Shown here one piece after another: positions 19,740 through 26,912 of a stretch of 64,000 bases of DNA. Position numbers and translations under genes: made by a program. Source of the stretch: Dysgonomonas sp. 25 (lineage in GTDB: Bacteria > Bacteroidota > Bacteroidia > Bacteroidales > Dysgonomonadaceae); NCBI RefSeq assembly GCF_010501075.1, contig NZ_QVMN01000011.1:1-64000 (forward strand). Direction: 5' to 3'. Position 1 is the first letter of the stretch. Each line of letters opens with the position of its first letter. The notes under the pieces were generated by a model that saw only the letters and a program-made list of their open reading frames with translations, was not told the origin of the DNA and did not search any database.

Positions 19740-19758
19740 GTTGTAAGGCCTGAAAACC

Positions 19759-20271
19759 TTATTTTCTGATTAAATACTTGATAAACAGATAGCCGCCTAT
19801 TATTTGCAGTACCATTCCCGGGATGCCTAAGCGGAAATCCTGAACAGCAACATAGAAGTCGCCTTTGAGTATCCATTCGCCCAATACACCCACAACTTGG
19901 TATGACAATACGACGGCAATCAGGATAGGAATGGAAATCCGCTTGAAGTAATGTGCTGCGAAACCTGCTGCCAGTGCGAGCAAAGATGATTTCATGACGA
20001 TTTCGGGTAGTACGTTTATCATCGGCATGCCGAATAGCAGATGGTTTATTACCGGCGATAGTATTGCCGTCAGCAATCCTAACTTCCATCCGTATTTGAA
20101 TGCCCCTATCAACGTGAAAAAGTAGATAGGCAGCAAGATAAGCCCTCCGTTGGGTATCAGGTGCACCAATTGCGGCAAGACAATGTTACCTGCGACAAAA
20201 GCGGCTGCTATGAGGTAAGTCTTTGCCTGTGTATAACTTAACGAATAGAGTTTTAAAGTTGTTGTTCCCAT
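19759..20271 (-). CDS. ECF-type transporter substrate-binding (S) subunit
   Basis: 170 residues with about six hydrophobic segments, and a compact fold typical of ECF S components (VAGNIVLPQLVHLIPNGG; GFAAHYFKRISIPILIAVVLSYQVVG). S components bind vitamins or other micronutrients and need the shared EcfA/EcfA'/EcfT energising module, none of which is encoded here. It may use a module elsewhere or act alone. Last gene of the minus-strand cluster, 12 bases after the DUF1893 gene. The ligand cannot be told from the sequence. Confidence 0.75.
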   Translation of the reverse strand: MGTTTLKLYSLSYTQAKTYLIAAAFVAGNIVLPQLVHLIPNGGLILLPIYFFTLIGAFKYGWKLGLLTAILSPVINHLLFGMPMINVLPEIVMKSSLLALAAGFAAHYFKRISIPILIAVVLSYQVVGVLGEWILKGDFYVAVQDFRLGIPGMVLQIIGGYLFIKYLIRK

Positions 20272-20283
20272 TTTTATATAGTG

Positions 20284-20715
20284 TTATTGTTGTTTATTAC
20301 TTTTCATTTTTTCTACAAAACCCTCGATCAGCTTATAAAGCTCCGGTAGCGAATCCGTTGCCAGACAGATGCTTTCCAGCGGACAGCTGCCCGATTTATC
20401 CCTGTTCTCGATGAAAGGGACGAGTTTGCCATATGCTACTTCTATTTGATGCTTTCTTAGCAAAGCCATTGCTGCCTCGCTGATTACGTCGGTATAAATA
20501 TATTTCACTCCCCCGGTTATCATCAGGGCTGCTGCGCCTTTGCCGACTACCTTGTCGGCTACCGAAGCTCCTTCTAAGAAAGGACGGTCGTTTTGCAGCA
20601 ATTCGTATATATCGGCAACGCCCCGCTTGGTGAATGTGCGGACGTCGTCGCCGTTGGATATTACGCAGGAATATCCTCCCGTATGCAATCGTTCGATAAT
20701 CGTTTTATTGTCCAT
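20284..20715 (-). CDS. DUF1893-family protein
   Basis: About 143 residues from the ATG at 20715; an in-frame GTG at 20730 would add five residues. It resembles the DUF1893 family (GGYSCVISNGDDVRTFTKRGVADIYELL, GKGAAALMITGGV). It is cytoplasmic, with no signal peptide. It holds cysteines at the GGYSC motif and a C-terminal CPLESIC pair, which could bind a metal or thiol (inference). The family has no firmly established function that I know. It lies between a TonB receptor and the ECF S subunit, so a role tied to the imported compound is likely. Confidence 0.75.
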   Translation of the reverse strand: MDNKTIIERLHTGGYSCVISNGDDVRTFTKRGVADIYELLQNDRPFLEGASVADKVVGKGAAALMITGGVKYIYTDVISEAAMALLRKHQIEVAYGKLVPFIENRDKSGSCPLESICLATDSLPELYKLIEGFVEKMKSNKQQ

Positions 20716-20733
20716 AATGATATTCTTCACTTT

Positions 20734-22602
20734 TTATAAATTAAGCAATGCTCCCGCCATGAATGTGGCGCGCGGCATCGGATAACCAAGCATCGTTTCG
20801 TATCTCCTTGCCAGCAGGTTATCCCCTTTGACAAAGAGGCCGAGCCATTTGTAGGCTTGATATGACACGCGGGCATCAACTAAGGTATAACTGCTCGCTT
20901 GAGGCGTATTTTCGGTAGCAAGATACAGCTTGCCGATGACCTGTGCCCCTGCATTGAAAGAGAACTTACCCGGATGATAGGTCAGCCCTGCATAGAACTT
21001 ATTTCGTGGCGAGCCGGTAATAAGCTTATCCATGTGCAGGTAACTGTAGTTGCTGTGCAGGGCAAGATTGTTCAGTATCTGATAGTTCAGGCTGACTTCT
21101 ACCCCTTTGTTCGCAAACTTTCCGGCATTCCGGTTTTGTGGGTGCCCTCCGACCTGAACAACCTCCACTATGTTATCGCCTTTGATGTAGAATAGCGTCA
21201 ATTCAGCCATCAGGCGATTGTCGAATAATCCTTGCGAGACAGTGAAATCATAGCTCAAACTGCTTTCGGGCAGCAAATCCTCGTTGGCAGAAGCATACAT
21301 GTACAACTCGCGGAGGTTGGGGGTGCGAAAGCCTTTCGATACCGAGAACTTCAGATGCGTCTGTTCCGTCGCTTTCAGCGAGAAACCTCCCTGAGGAATC
21401 CATTTGCGGCCGTATAATTTATGGTTTTCCAAGCGGATGCCGGCATTGAGCATCAAAGGGCCTAACGCCTGCTGGGCAAAAAGGTATCCGGCTACTTCGT
21501 GTAGCTTGATATGGTCGGCATAAATTTCTGTCTGCGGATCGCGATAGGCATTTCCGCCGTATATTTTCGCGTCGAATCCACCTGTTATGGTATTACCTTG
21601 GAAGAGGTTTACCGATTGGTAAATATTCACCCCACCCATATAATCGGTCGATTTGAAGAGGTAGGGGCGTGGCGTTCCGCCTGCAAAATATCCGTCATTT
21701 ATCTTGTGGTCGCCCCAGTTGTAGAAGAAATTGGCAGCCCCGCTGGTTTTGTCGTATTTATTTTCGACAGATAAGCCCGACATGCCGCGCAGGACATTGG
21801 CTTTGCCGTCGAGCATAGGTCTGCTTGCCGTACCGGGATTGTTCGAATGGGATTTGGCAATATTGACATTACCCGTTACTTTCCATTCTTCGGCAAATTC
21901 GTAGCCCAGTTTTGTGAATCCGCTCAGCGATTCGAATCCTGAATTTGTACGATGCCCGTCGGTGCGTTCGTAGTTGGCGCTGGCCACGCCGGAAAATTGT
22001 CCGTTGCGGTAACTGTCCGTAAGCGAATAGCGCTGCGTACCGTAAGAGCCACCCATCAACCGCGCCGATAGCCTGTTGCCGTCTTCGAGTGCTTTGCGGG
22101 TGATGATGTTGATAGCGCCGCCCATCGCATTCGACCCGTAGAGGATGGATGCCGCGCCGCGCGATACCTCTACCTGTTGGGCTTCGGAAGCGATATAGGC
22201 ATCAGCCACAGGGTGTCCGTAGATAGTCGCATATTGCGGATGCCCGTCGATGAGGATAAGGACGCGCCCTGCACCTCCCGAGAAGCCGCGAAGATTAATC
22301 CCTCCTGCCGCGCCGCCCGATACGCCATATCCGGCAATACCGCGTGAAGTAACAAAGAGATTCGGTACATGCTTCATCAATACAGGAAGCAGATTTGTTT
22401 CTTCGCTTTGCTCGATGGTTTCGCGGTTTACGATGCTTATCGGCACAGGAATCATCTCGCGCTGAACGGGTATGCGCGAGCCTGTAACGACAACTTCATC
22501 CAGCCTGTAATTCTTCTGCGTGGAAGTGCTGTCGTTTTTGTTCTGGCTGAATATTGCCTGTGATAGACAGAGGATAAAAATGATAGATACAATTTTCTTC
22601 AT
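20734..22602 (-). CDS. TonB-dependent outer-membrane receptor (BtuB/FepA type)
   Basis: 622 residues from the ATG at 22602, where a signal peptide begins (MKKIVSIIFILCLSQAIFSQ). The longer open frame to 22725 would run into the upstream gene. It has a TonB box (YRLDEVVVTGSRIPVQRE), a plug domain (GGINLRGFSGGAGRVLILIDG; VEVSRGAASILYGSNAMGGA), and a barrel ending in phenylalanine/leucine strands. Unlike SusC proteins it lacks the carboxypeptidase-like extension and a SusD partner, and its size suits a small cofactor or metal chelate. Co-transcribed with the redox genes upstream. Confidence 0.9.
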   Translation of the reverse strand: MKKIVSIIFILCLSQAIFSQNKNDSTSTQKNYRLDEVVVTGSRIPVQREMIPVPISIVNRETIEQSEETNLLPVLMKHVPNLFVTSRGIAGYGVSGGAAGGINLRGFSGGAGRVLILIDGHPQYATIYGHPVADAYIASEAQQVEVSRGAASILYGSNAMGGAINIITRKALEDGNRLSARLMGGSYGTQRYSLTDSYRNGQFSGVASANYERTDGHRTNSGFESLSGFTKLGYEFAEEWKVTGNVNIAKSHSNNPGTASRPMLDGKANVLRGMSGLSVENKYDKTSGAANFFYNWGDHKINDGYFAGGTPRPYLFKSTDYMGGVNIYQSVNLFQGNTITGGFDAKIYGGNAYRDPQTEIYADHIKLHEVAGYLFAQQALGPLMLNAGIRLENHKLYGRKWIPQGGFSLKATEQTHLKFSVSKGFRTPNLRELYMYASANEDLLPESSLSYDFTVSQGLFDNRLMAELTLFYIKGDNIVEVVQVGGHPQNRNAGKFANKGVEVSLNYQILNNLALHSNYSYLHMDKLITGSPRNKFYAGLTYHPGKFSFNAGAQVIGKLYLATENTPQASSYTLVDARVSYQAYKWLGLFVKGDNLLARRYETMLGYPMPRATFMAGALLNL

Positions 22603-22610
22603 CTTCGCTT

Positions 22611-23999
22611 TTAAAAGTCGAGACTTTGCTTCAACTGTTCGGTGTAGGCATCTATACGCCTCATTTCGGACGGGATATTTATCCTTTGCGGGCAAAGAGG
22701 CTTGCAGATGTCGCATCCGATGCAATGGCTTGCCTGTCGCAGTTTCGGTACGCTGCGGTCGTATCCGACGAGGAATGCCCGTCGCGCCTCCTTATACTTC
22801 TCATCCTTAGAACTTTTCAGCCTGTATCCGGCACTTACGATGCGGTTGTAATGCCCGAATACGCCGGGGATGTCGAGCCCGTAAGGGCAAGGCATACAAT
22901 ATTGGCACTCGGTGCATTGGATATAGTTGGAGTTGACCAGTATGTCGGTCACCTGTTCGAGCGTTTCGTATTCCTTCTCATTCAACGGTACCAGAGGGGC
23001 ATAGGTGCGTATGTTCTCCTGCAAATGCTCCATATAGACCATGCCGCTAAGGACAGAGAGCACATTGTCGGGCGTGCCTGCATACCTGAATGCCCATTGT
23101 GCCGGCGTATGATCGGGATGGATTTCTTTCATCATATTAAAAGCCTGCACCGGCACTCTTGCAAGGCGTCCGCCAAGGAGAGGCTCCATGATAATAGCCG
23201 GGATATTGCGCTTTACTAACTCGGCATTGAGGTATTCGGCGTTTACATTCATGCCGGTGGCATATTTCCAATCCTGATAATTGAGTTGTATCTGGCAGAA
23301 ATCCCACTTGATATTCTGTGCGAGGATGTAATCGAACACTTCGACGACGCCGTGGAAAGACCATCCCAGATTGCGGATGCGTCCTGCTTCGCGTTCTTTT
23401 AGGAGGTATTCCAGCAGCCCGTTGTCGATGAAGCGGCTATGGAAATCTTCTTTGCTCCGCCCTATGTTGTGCAGCAGATAGTAGTCGAGATAATCGACCT
23501 GTAAGTCTTCCATCGATTTTTTGTACATGGCTACCCCGGTGGCGAATGTGTTGTCGCCTCGCATATTAGATGCTTTGGTGGCAATGAAATACTTATCCCG
23601 CGGGTGGCGGCTCAACGCTTTGCCTGTTGCCGCTTCCGACCATCCCCGCACATATACGGGTGCAGTGTCGAAATAGTTTACCCCGTGCGCGATGGCATAG
23701 TCTACCAGTTCGTTCACCGTGTCTTGATCCACTTCTTCCTCGCCTTTGCTGTTGGTGCGCAGCGGCCAGCGCATGCAACCATACCCGAGCAGCGAAACCT
23801 TATCTCCTGTATGCGGGTTTATGCGGTATGTCATCTGGTCGGTAGGCACTTCTCCTATGGCGCCGCCTTCGGCCGATACAGTATTGTCAGGCTTACATCC
23901 AACAAGTGTTGTTGCCGTGATGGCAGAACCGACGCCCACTGTTTTCAGGAAGCTCCGGCGGCTTATATCTTTTTTATTCTTGTTCTTTTCGTTTTTCAT
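22611..23999 (-). CDS. Tat-exported aldo/keto reductase with ferredoxin domain
   Basis: 462 residues. The N-terminus has a twin-arginine signal (ISRRSFLKTVG, R14-R15) followed by a lipobox-like LVGC (C35), so it is probably a periplasmic or membrane-attached lipoprotein. The TIM barrel shows the aldo/keto reductase tetrad context (NYFDTAPVY, FIATKAS, YYLLHNIG). The C-terminus holds two [4Fe-4S] motifs (CTECQYCMPCPYG and CIGCDICKPLCPQR). An exported AKR cannot rely on cytoplasmic NADPH, so electrons more likely come through its own clusters from the neighbouring NapH/NapG-like protein (inference). The substrate is unknown. Confidence 0.88.
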   Translation of the reverse strand: MKNEKNKNKKDISRRSFLKTVGVGSAITATTLVGCKPDNTVSAEGGAIGEVPTDQMTYRINPHTGDKVSLLGYGCMRWPLRTNSKGEEEVDQDTVNELVDYAIAHGVNYFDTAPVYVRGWSEAATGKALSRHPRDKYFIATKASNMRGDNTFATGVAMYKKSMEDLQVDYLDYYLLHNIGRSKEDFHSRFIDNGLLEYLLKEREAGRIRNLGWSFHGVVEVFDYILAQNIKWDFCQIQLNYQDWKYATGMNVNAEYLNAELVKRNIPAIIMEPLLGGRLARVPVQAFNMMKEIHPDHTPAQWAFRYAGTPDNVLSVLSGMVYMEHLQENIRTYAPLVPLNEKEYETLEQVTDILVNSNYIQCTECQYCMPCPYGLDIPGVFGHYNRIVSAGYRLKSSKDEKYKEARRAFLVGYDRSVPKLRQASHCIGCDICKPLCPQRINIPSEMRRIDAYTEQLKQSLDF

Positions 24000-24007
24000 A
24001 TCCTCAT

Positions 24008-25531
24008 TTAAACTGCGTGATGTCTAACATTACCTTCTACATATATCGCGCTGAACGGCCGTGCAGGGCACAGGTTTTCGCAAGCCCCGCACCCGATGCA
24101 GAGTTCGTTGTTGATAACCGGTATTTTCAGCGACTTTTCATTGTCGGGATCGCGCTTAATCAGCGTAATAGCGCCTGTCGGGCAATGACGTTCGCAATTG
24201 GTACATTGTATTTCGTCCCTGTTGACCACACAATTGTCTTTTATCCATACGGCAATGCCGATAGACAGGGCTGACTTGTCGGCGGCGGTGATAGGCTTGA
24301 TGGCGCTTGTGGGGCATACCTGCGAACATTCGACACACTCGGGGCGGCAATAGCCTTCCTCGTAGGTTATTTCGGGCTGCATGAATGTCTCCAACTTGCT
24401 CGAAGGGACTAATATATTGTTAGGGCACGCCGACACGCATAGCTGGCAGGCTGTGCAATGGTCTTTCATATTTTTGGCACTCAATGCACCCGGCGGGACG
24501 ATAGGCGTTTTTCGGTCGGGGATTTTCTTTTCCTCTATTTCGGCCAATCCGCCGTCGACATGCAATTGCTGCGCTTTGATTGTGCTGCTTACGGCGAGCG
24601 TCCCCAATAGTGCCAACAGGCTACGGCGCGAAAGGCCATCGTCGTTGTGCTCTATATTCGACGTGTTTGAGGCGGTGGTTTGCTCTGTTGCCGCTTTTTT
24701 GCTGCCCAGTTTGACAGGAGCATATTTTATGGCGCCCGACTTACATTTATCGATGCAGTTGAAGCAGGTCACGCAGCGGCTATGGTCGATAGTCATATTC
24801 TTCGAGTCGATGCACGATGCTTTGCAATTCCGTTCGCACGCCCGGCATTTGGTACATTTATCTTCTACGAATGTCAGCCGGAAGAAGGAGAATCTCGACA
24901 GGAAGCCGAGAATTGTACCCACGGGACAGATCGTATTGCAATAGGTGCGTCCGTGCCGCCATGCGAGTATTCCCACGGCTATCAGTGTAGCTACTGCCAC
25001 GCCGAATATTATCCAGCTTTTTATCCATACGTCGGTCGAATAGAATGCGTAGCTGTCGGCATGCTCCGCGGCGGCAGCCAGCAGGTTGTTGCCTGTGCGA
25101 TAGATAGGTGCCAACAGGTTAGAGGCTATGCGCCCGTATGCCGCATATGGGTCGAGGATGGAAACAACAGCGCTCACGTTGAATAGGAGAGCCACAACAA
25201 AGAGTGCTGCTACGCCATAGCGCAGCCACGATTTGGCGGATGAGTAGCGGAAACGGTTCTTTTTCTTTTTTCTCCTTGCCGACAGGTTGGATATTCCATC
25301 CTGAAATACGCCCAACGGACAGATGACCGAGCAGTATATCCGCCCGAAGATGAGCGTGAGAACGACAAGGCCTACGATAACTGCAACATTGACAGCGAGT
25401 ATGGCGGGGATGAGTTGTACTTTGGCCATCCATCCAAACCAATGATGCAATATTCCTGTGAAATCGAGGAATAGGAGCGTTATCAGTAGGAAGAATATAG
25501 CAGCCGTAAAGGTTCTGACTTTTTTTAACAT
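24008..25531 (-). CDS. Fused NapH-NapG-like quinol dehydrogenase, multi-[4Fe-4S]
   Basis: 507 residues. Residues 1-270 look like NapH: several transmembrane helices, two CxxxCP motifs (CSVICPLG, CNTICPVG) and two ferredoxin clusters (CTKCRACERNC, CVTCFNCIDKC). An internal twin-arginine motif (LSRRSLLALLG, R302-R303) follows a linker, and then a NapG-like part with four cluster motifs (CTACQLCVSACP, CRPECVECSQVCP, CTNCERHCP, CIGCGACENLCP). NapGH takes electrons from quinol to periplasmic acceptors. Here both parts seem to be one polypeptide, next to a Tat-exported ferredoxin reductase and with no nitrate reductase. First gene of the cluster. Confidence 0.85.
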   Translation of the reverse strand: MLKKVRTFTAAIFFLLITLLFLDFTGILHHWFGWMAKVQLIPAILAVNVAVIVGLVVLTLIFGRIYCSVICPLGVFQDGISNLSARRKKKKNRFRYSSAKSWLRYGVAALFVVALLFNVSAVVSILDPYAAYGRIASNLLAPIYRTGNNLLAAAAEHADSYAFYSTDVWIKSWIIFGVAVATLIAVGILAWRHGRTYCNTICPVGTILGFLSRFSFFRLTFVEDKCTKCRACERNCKASCIDSKNMTIDHSRCVTCFNCIDKCKSGAIKYAPVKLGSKKAATEQTTASNTSNIEHNDDGLSRRSLLALLGTLAVSSTIKAQQLHVDGGLAEIEEKKIPDRKTPIVPPGALSAKNMKDHCTACQLCVSACPNNILVPSSKLETFMQPEITYEEGYCRPECVECSQVCPTSAIKPITAADKSALSIGIAVWIKDNCVVNRDEIQCTNCERHCPTGAITLIKRDPDNEKSLKIPVINNELCIGCGACENLCPARPFSAIYVEGNVRHHAV

Positions 25532-25973
25532 AACTTGTCTGATGATGTTGTTTATTACTGATTGTTGAAAATGGTATTTCGTTTAAGTTGTTTCTATTTT
25601 TTTTCTGTCCTTATGCGATCGCCGGTTACGGCATCCCGTATCGGATGCAAAATGCACAGCGTTCCAATCTTTTATAGTTGCGACTCCGAGCAGTCTGTAT
25701 ATTGTAATATTGCCTCTGCTTTGTAGAAAATCCGGTAATTAAAAGGGTACTTAAATATATGCCTTATGCTGTGGAATCAACATTTAACATATTTTCTACT
25801 CGACTACCTTATCAGGAGTATAATCATTTATTCTATTGTAGGCTCCCTCGCACTTTTTTACAGACCTACCTGAATCACTTGATGATAAAAGTAGTATTTT
25901 GTATATAAATCTGAAAAATATATGTATTATTTCTGTCGATATATTTCTATAAATATTGTTAAATGAGGTAGTT
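25532..25973. other. Gene-free region with a possible structured leader of the redox cluster
   Basis: No coding region is visible. Read on the minus strand, it contains several short hairpins upstream of the NapH-NapG-like gene: arms GCATCC/GGATGC (25631-25648), GCCG/CGGC (25621-25632, sharing two bases with the first), and GACT/AGTC (25682-25695). The overlapping arms could form alternative structures. It does not match a riboswitch class I can name. Confidence 0.35.
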
Positions 25974-26714
25974 TTAGAGCAGTTCCTTATCCATGTCGGG
26001 CGCACGGAAAGAATAAAGGATGGGAGGGTTATACGTCTTGCCGCTCACCGTCTCGTCCAACTGTACCACCGAGCCTTCGGATAATATCTTCCGCTGGAAG
26101 TTTCGCCTATCGAATTCCTTTTCCATGATGATTTCGTATATCTTGCGCAGTTCGGTCATGGTGAATTTCTCGGGCAGCAACTCGTATCCGATGGGGATGA
26201 CAGGCAGCATGGCACGGATGGTTTTCAACGCTGTCTTTATGATGTTTTCGTGGTCGGACTGCAAATGAGGCAGCTTCTGGATGTCGTACCATTTCAATGA
26301 TTCGTCGGGAGCGGCAGATAGTTTGACGTTGTCGTATTTGACTAATGCGTAATATCCCATCGTAATGAACCTTCTTAAAAGCCATTTTCCTTCCTCTTCC
26401 GAAGAGGCATTCCTGTTTATGTAATTCTTGTTTTGCTCCATATCCGTTCGCGTCGGGTCGCTGAACAAATGAAACTGGCGGAGGAACATATTCCTTGTGC
26501 CCGTATGATGTTCCAGAATGCGGTAAGCTGCTTGTTCGGAATCCTCGTGGTTGTACATAAATCCTCCGAGCAAAGACCAGTAATCTTCTAATGCGAATTT
26601 TCTCAGCAATACCTGTAATTTCCGCTTATGGAAGCTGAATATCACACAGTCTACCGAAAATCCCGGGTGTATATCTTCTTCTTTGTAGTAATAATCAAAA
26701 TTATCTTTTTTCAT
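25974..26714 (-). CDS. NrtR/AraR-like transcriptional regulator with degenerate Nudix domain
   Basis: 246 residues. Residues 1-160 are a Nudix-fold domain (VDCVIFSFHKRKLQVLLRKF), and the C-terminal 80 residues are a winged helix (EKFTMTELRKIYEIIMEKEF, NFQRKILSEG). In the Nudix box the catalytic R-E-x-x-E-E segment reads RILEHHTG, so hydrolase activity should be lost and the domain likely acts as a ligand sensor. This is the NrtR family, which includes the arabinose regulator AraR of Bacteroides. The divergent gap holds three identical-type palindromes, so this protein probably controls the GH3 operon and perhaps itself. Confidence 0.85.
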   Translation of the reverse strand: MKKDNFDYYYKEEDIHPGFSVDCVIFSFHKRKLQVLLRKFALEDYWSLLGGFMYNHEDSEQAAYRILEHHTGTRNMFLRQFHLFSDPTRTDMEQNKNYINRNASSEEEGKWLLRRFITMGYYALVKYDNVKLSAAPDESLKWYDIQKLPHLQSDHENIIKTALKTIRAMLPVIPIGYELLPEKFTMTELRKIYEIIMEKEFDRRNFQRKILSEGSVVQLDETVSGKTYNPPILYSFRAPDMDKELL

Positions 26715-26746
26715 TTTCTATATCAAACGTTGTGTGCTTTATACTG

Positions 26747-26754
26747 CAAAGATA
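26747..26754 (-). promoter_or_regulatory. -7 element for the NrtR-like regulator
   Basis: The minus strand reads TATCTTTG, a full match to TAnnTTTG, about 33 bases before the start codon. No TTTG lies at the usual -33 distance; palindrome 1 begins about 30 bases upstream of it. Confidence 0.45.
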
Positions 26755-26784
26755 CTAAATATAATAGAATCCTCTTTTTAATTG

Positions 26785-26803
26785 ATGCGTCTATTTCACG
26801 CAT
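26785..26803. promoter_or_regulatory. Palindromic operator 1 (NrtR-like)
   Basis: ATGCGT-N7-ACGCAT, perfect 6-bp arms. It lies upstream of the regulator's own -7 element, suited to autoregulation. Confidence 0.75.
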
Positions 26804-26824
26804 AAAATATGTTGTAAAACATAA

Positions 26825-26843
26825 ATGCGTCTTTTTTACGCAT
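26825..26843. promoter_or_regulatory. Palindromic operator 2 (NrtR-like)
   Basis: ATGCGT-N7-ACGCAT, perfect arms, 40 bases from operator 1 start to start. It lies just upstream of the TTTG tracts that could serve as the -33 element of the GH3 promoter. Confidence 0.75.
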
Positions 26844-26872
26844 ATTTTTGTTTGTTTTTCAAATTCAATGAA

Positions 26873-26880
26873 TATATTTG
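26873..26880 (+). promoter_or_regulatory. -7 element of the GH3 operon promoter
   Basis: TATATTTG matches TAnnTTTG fully. TTTG tracts at 26847-26854 are candidate -33 elements. The predicted start of transcription falls inside operator 3. Confidence 0.55.
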
Positions 26881-26896
26881 CGTCATAGTAACGCAT
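26878..26896. promoter_or_regulatory. Palindromic operator 3 (NrtR-like), overlapping the -7 element
   Basis: TTGCGT-N7-ACGCAT, one mismatch to the other two copies, 53 bases after operator 2. It overlaps the last three bases of the -7 element and the expected transcription start, which predicts repression when bound. Confidence 0.75.
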
Positions 26897-26912
26897 AATT
26901 ATACCCTATATC

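Noticed and set aside
22603-22725. Longer TonB receptor start
   Set aside because: It would place 41 charged residues before a clear signal peptide and overlap the upstream gene.
24008-25531. Nitrate reductase (nap) locus
   Set aside because: No NapA, NapB or NapD gene is nearby; only the electron-transfer part is present.
25611-25700. Cobalamin, TPP or FMN riboswitch
   Set aside because: The conserved boxes of these classes are not visible; only generic hairpins are present.
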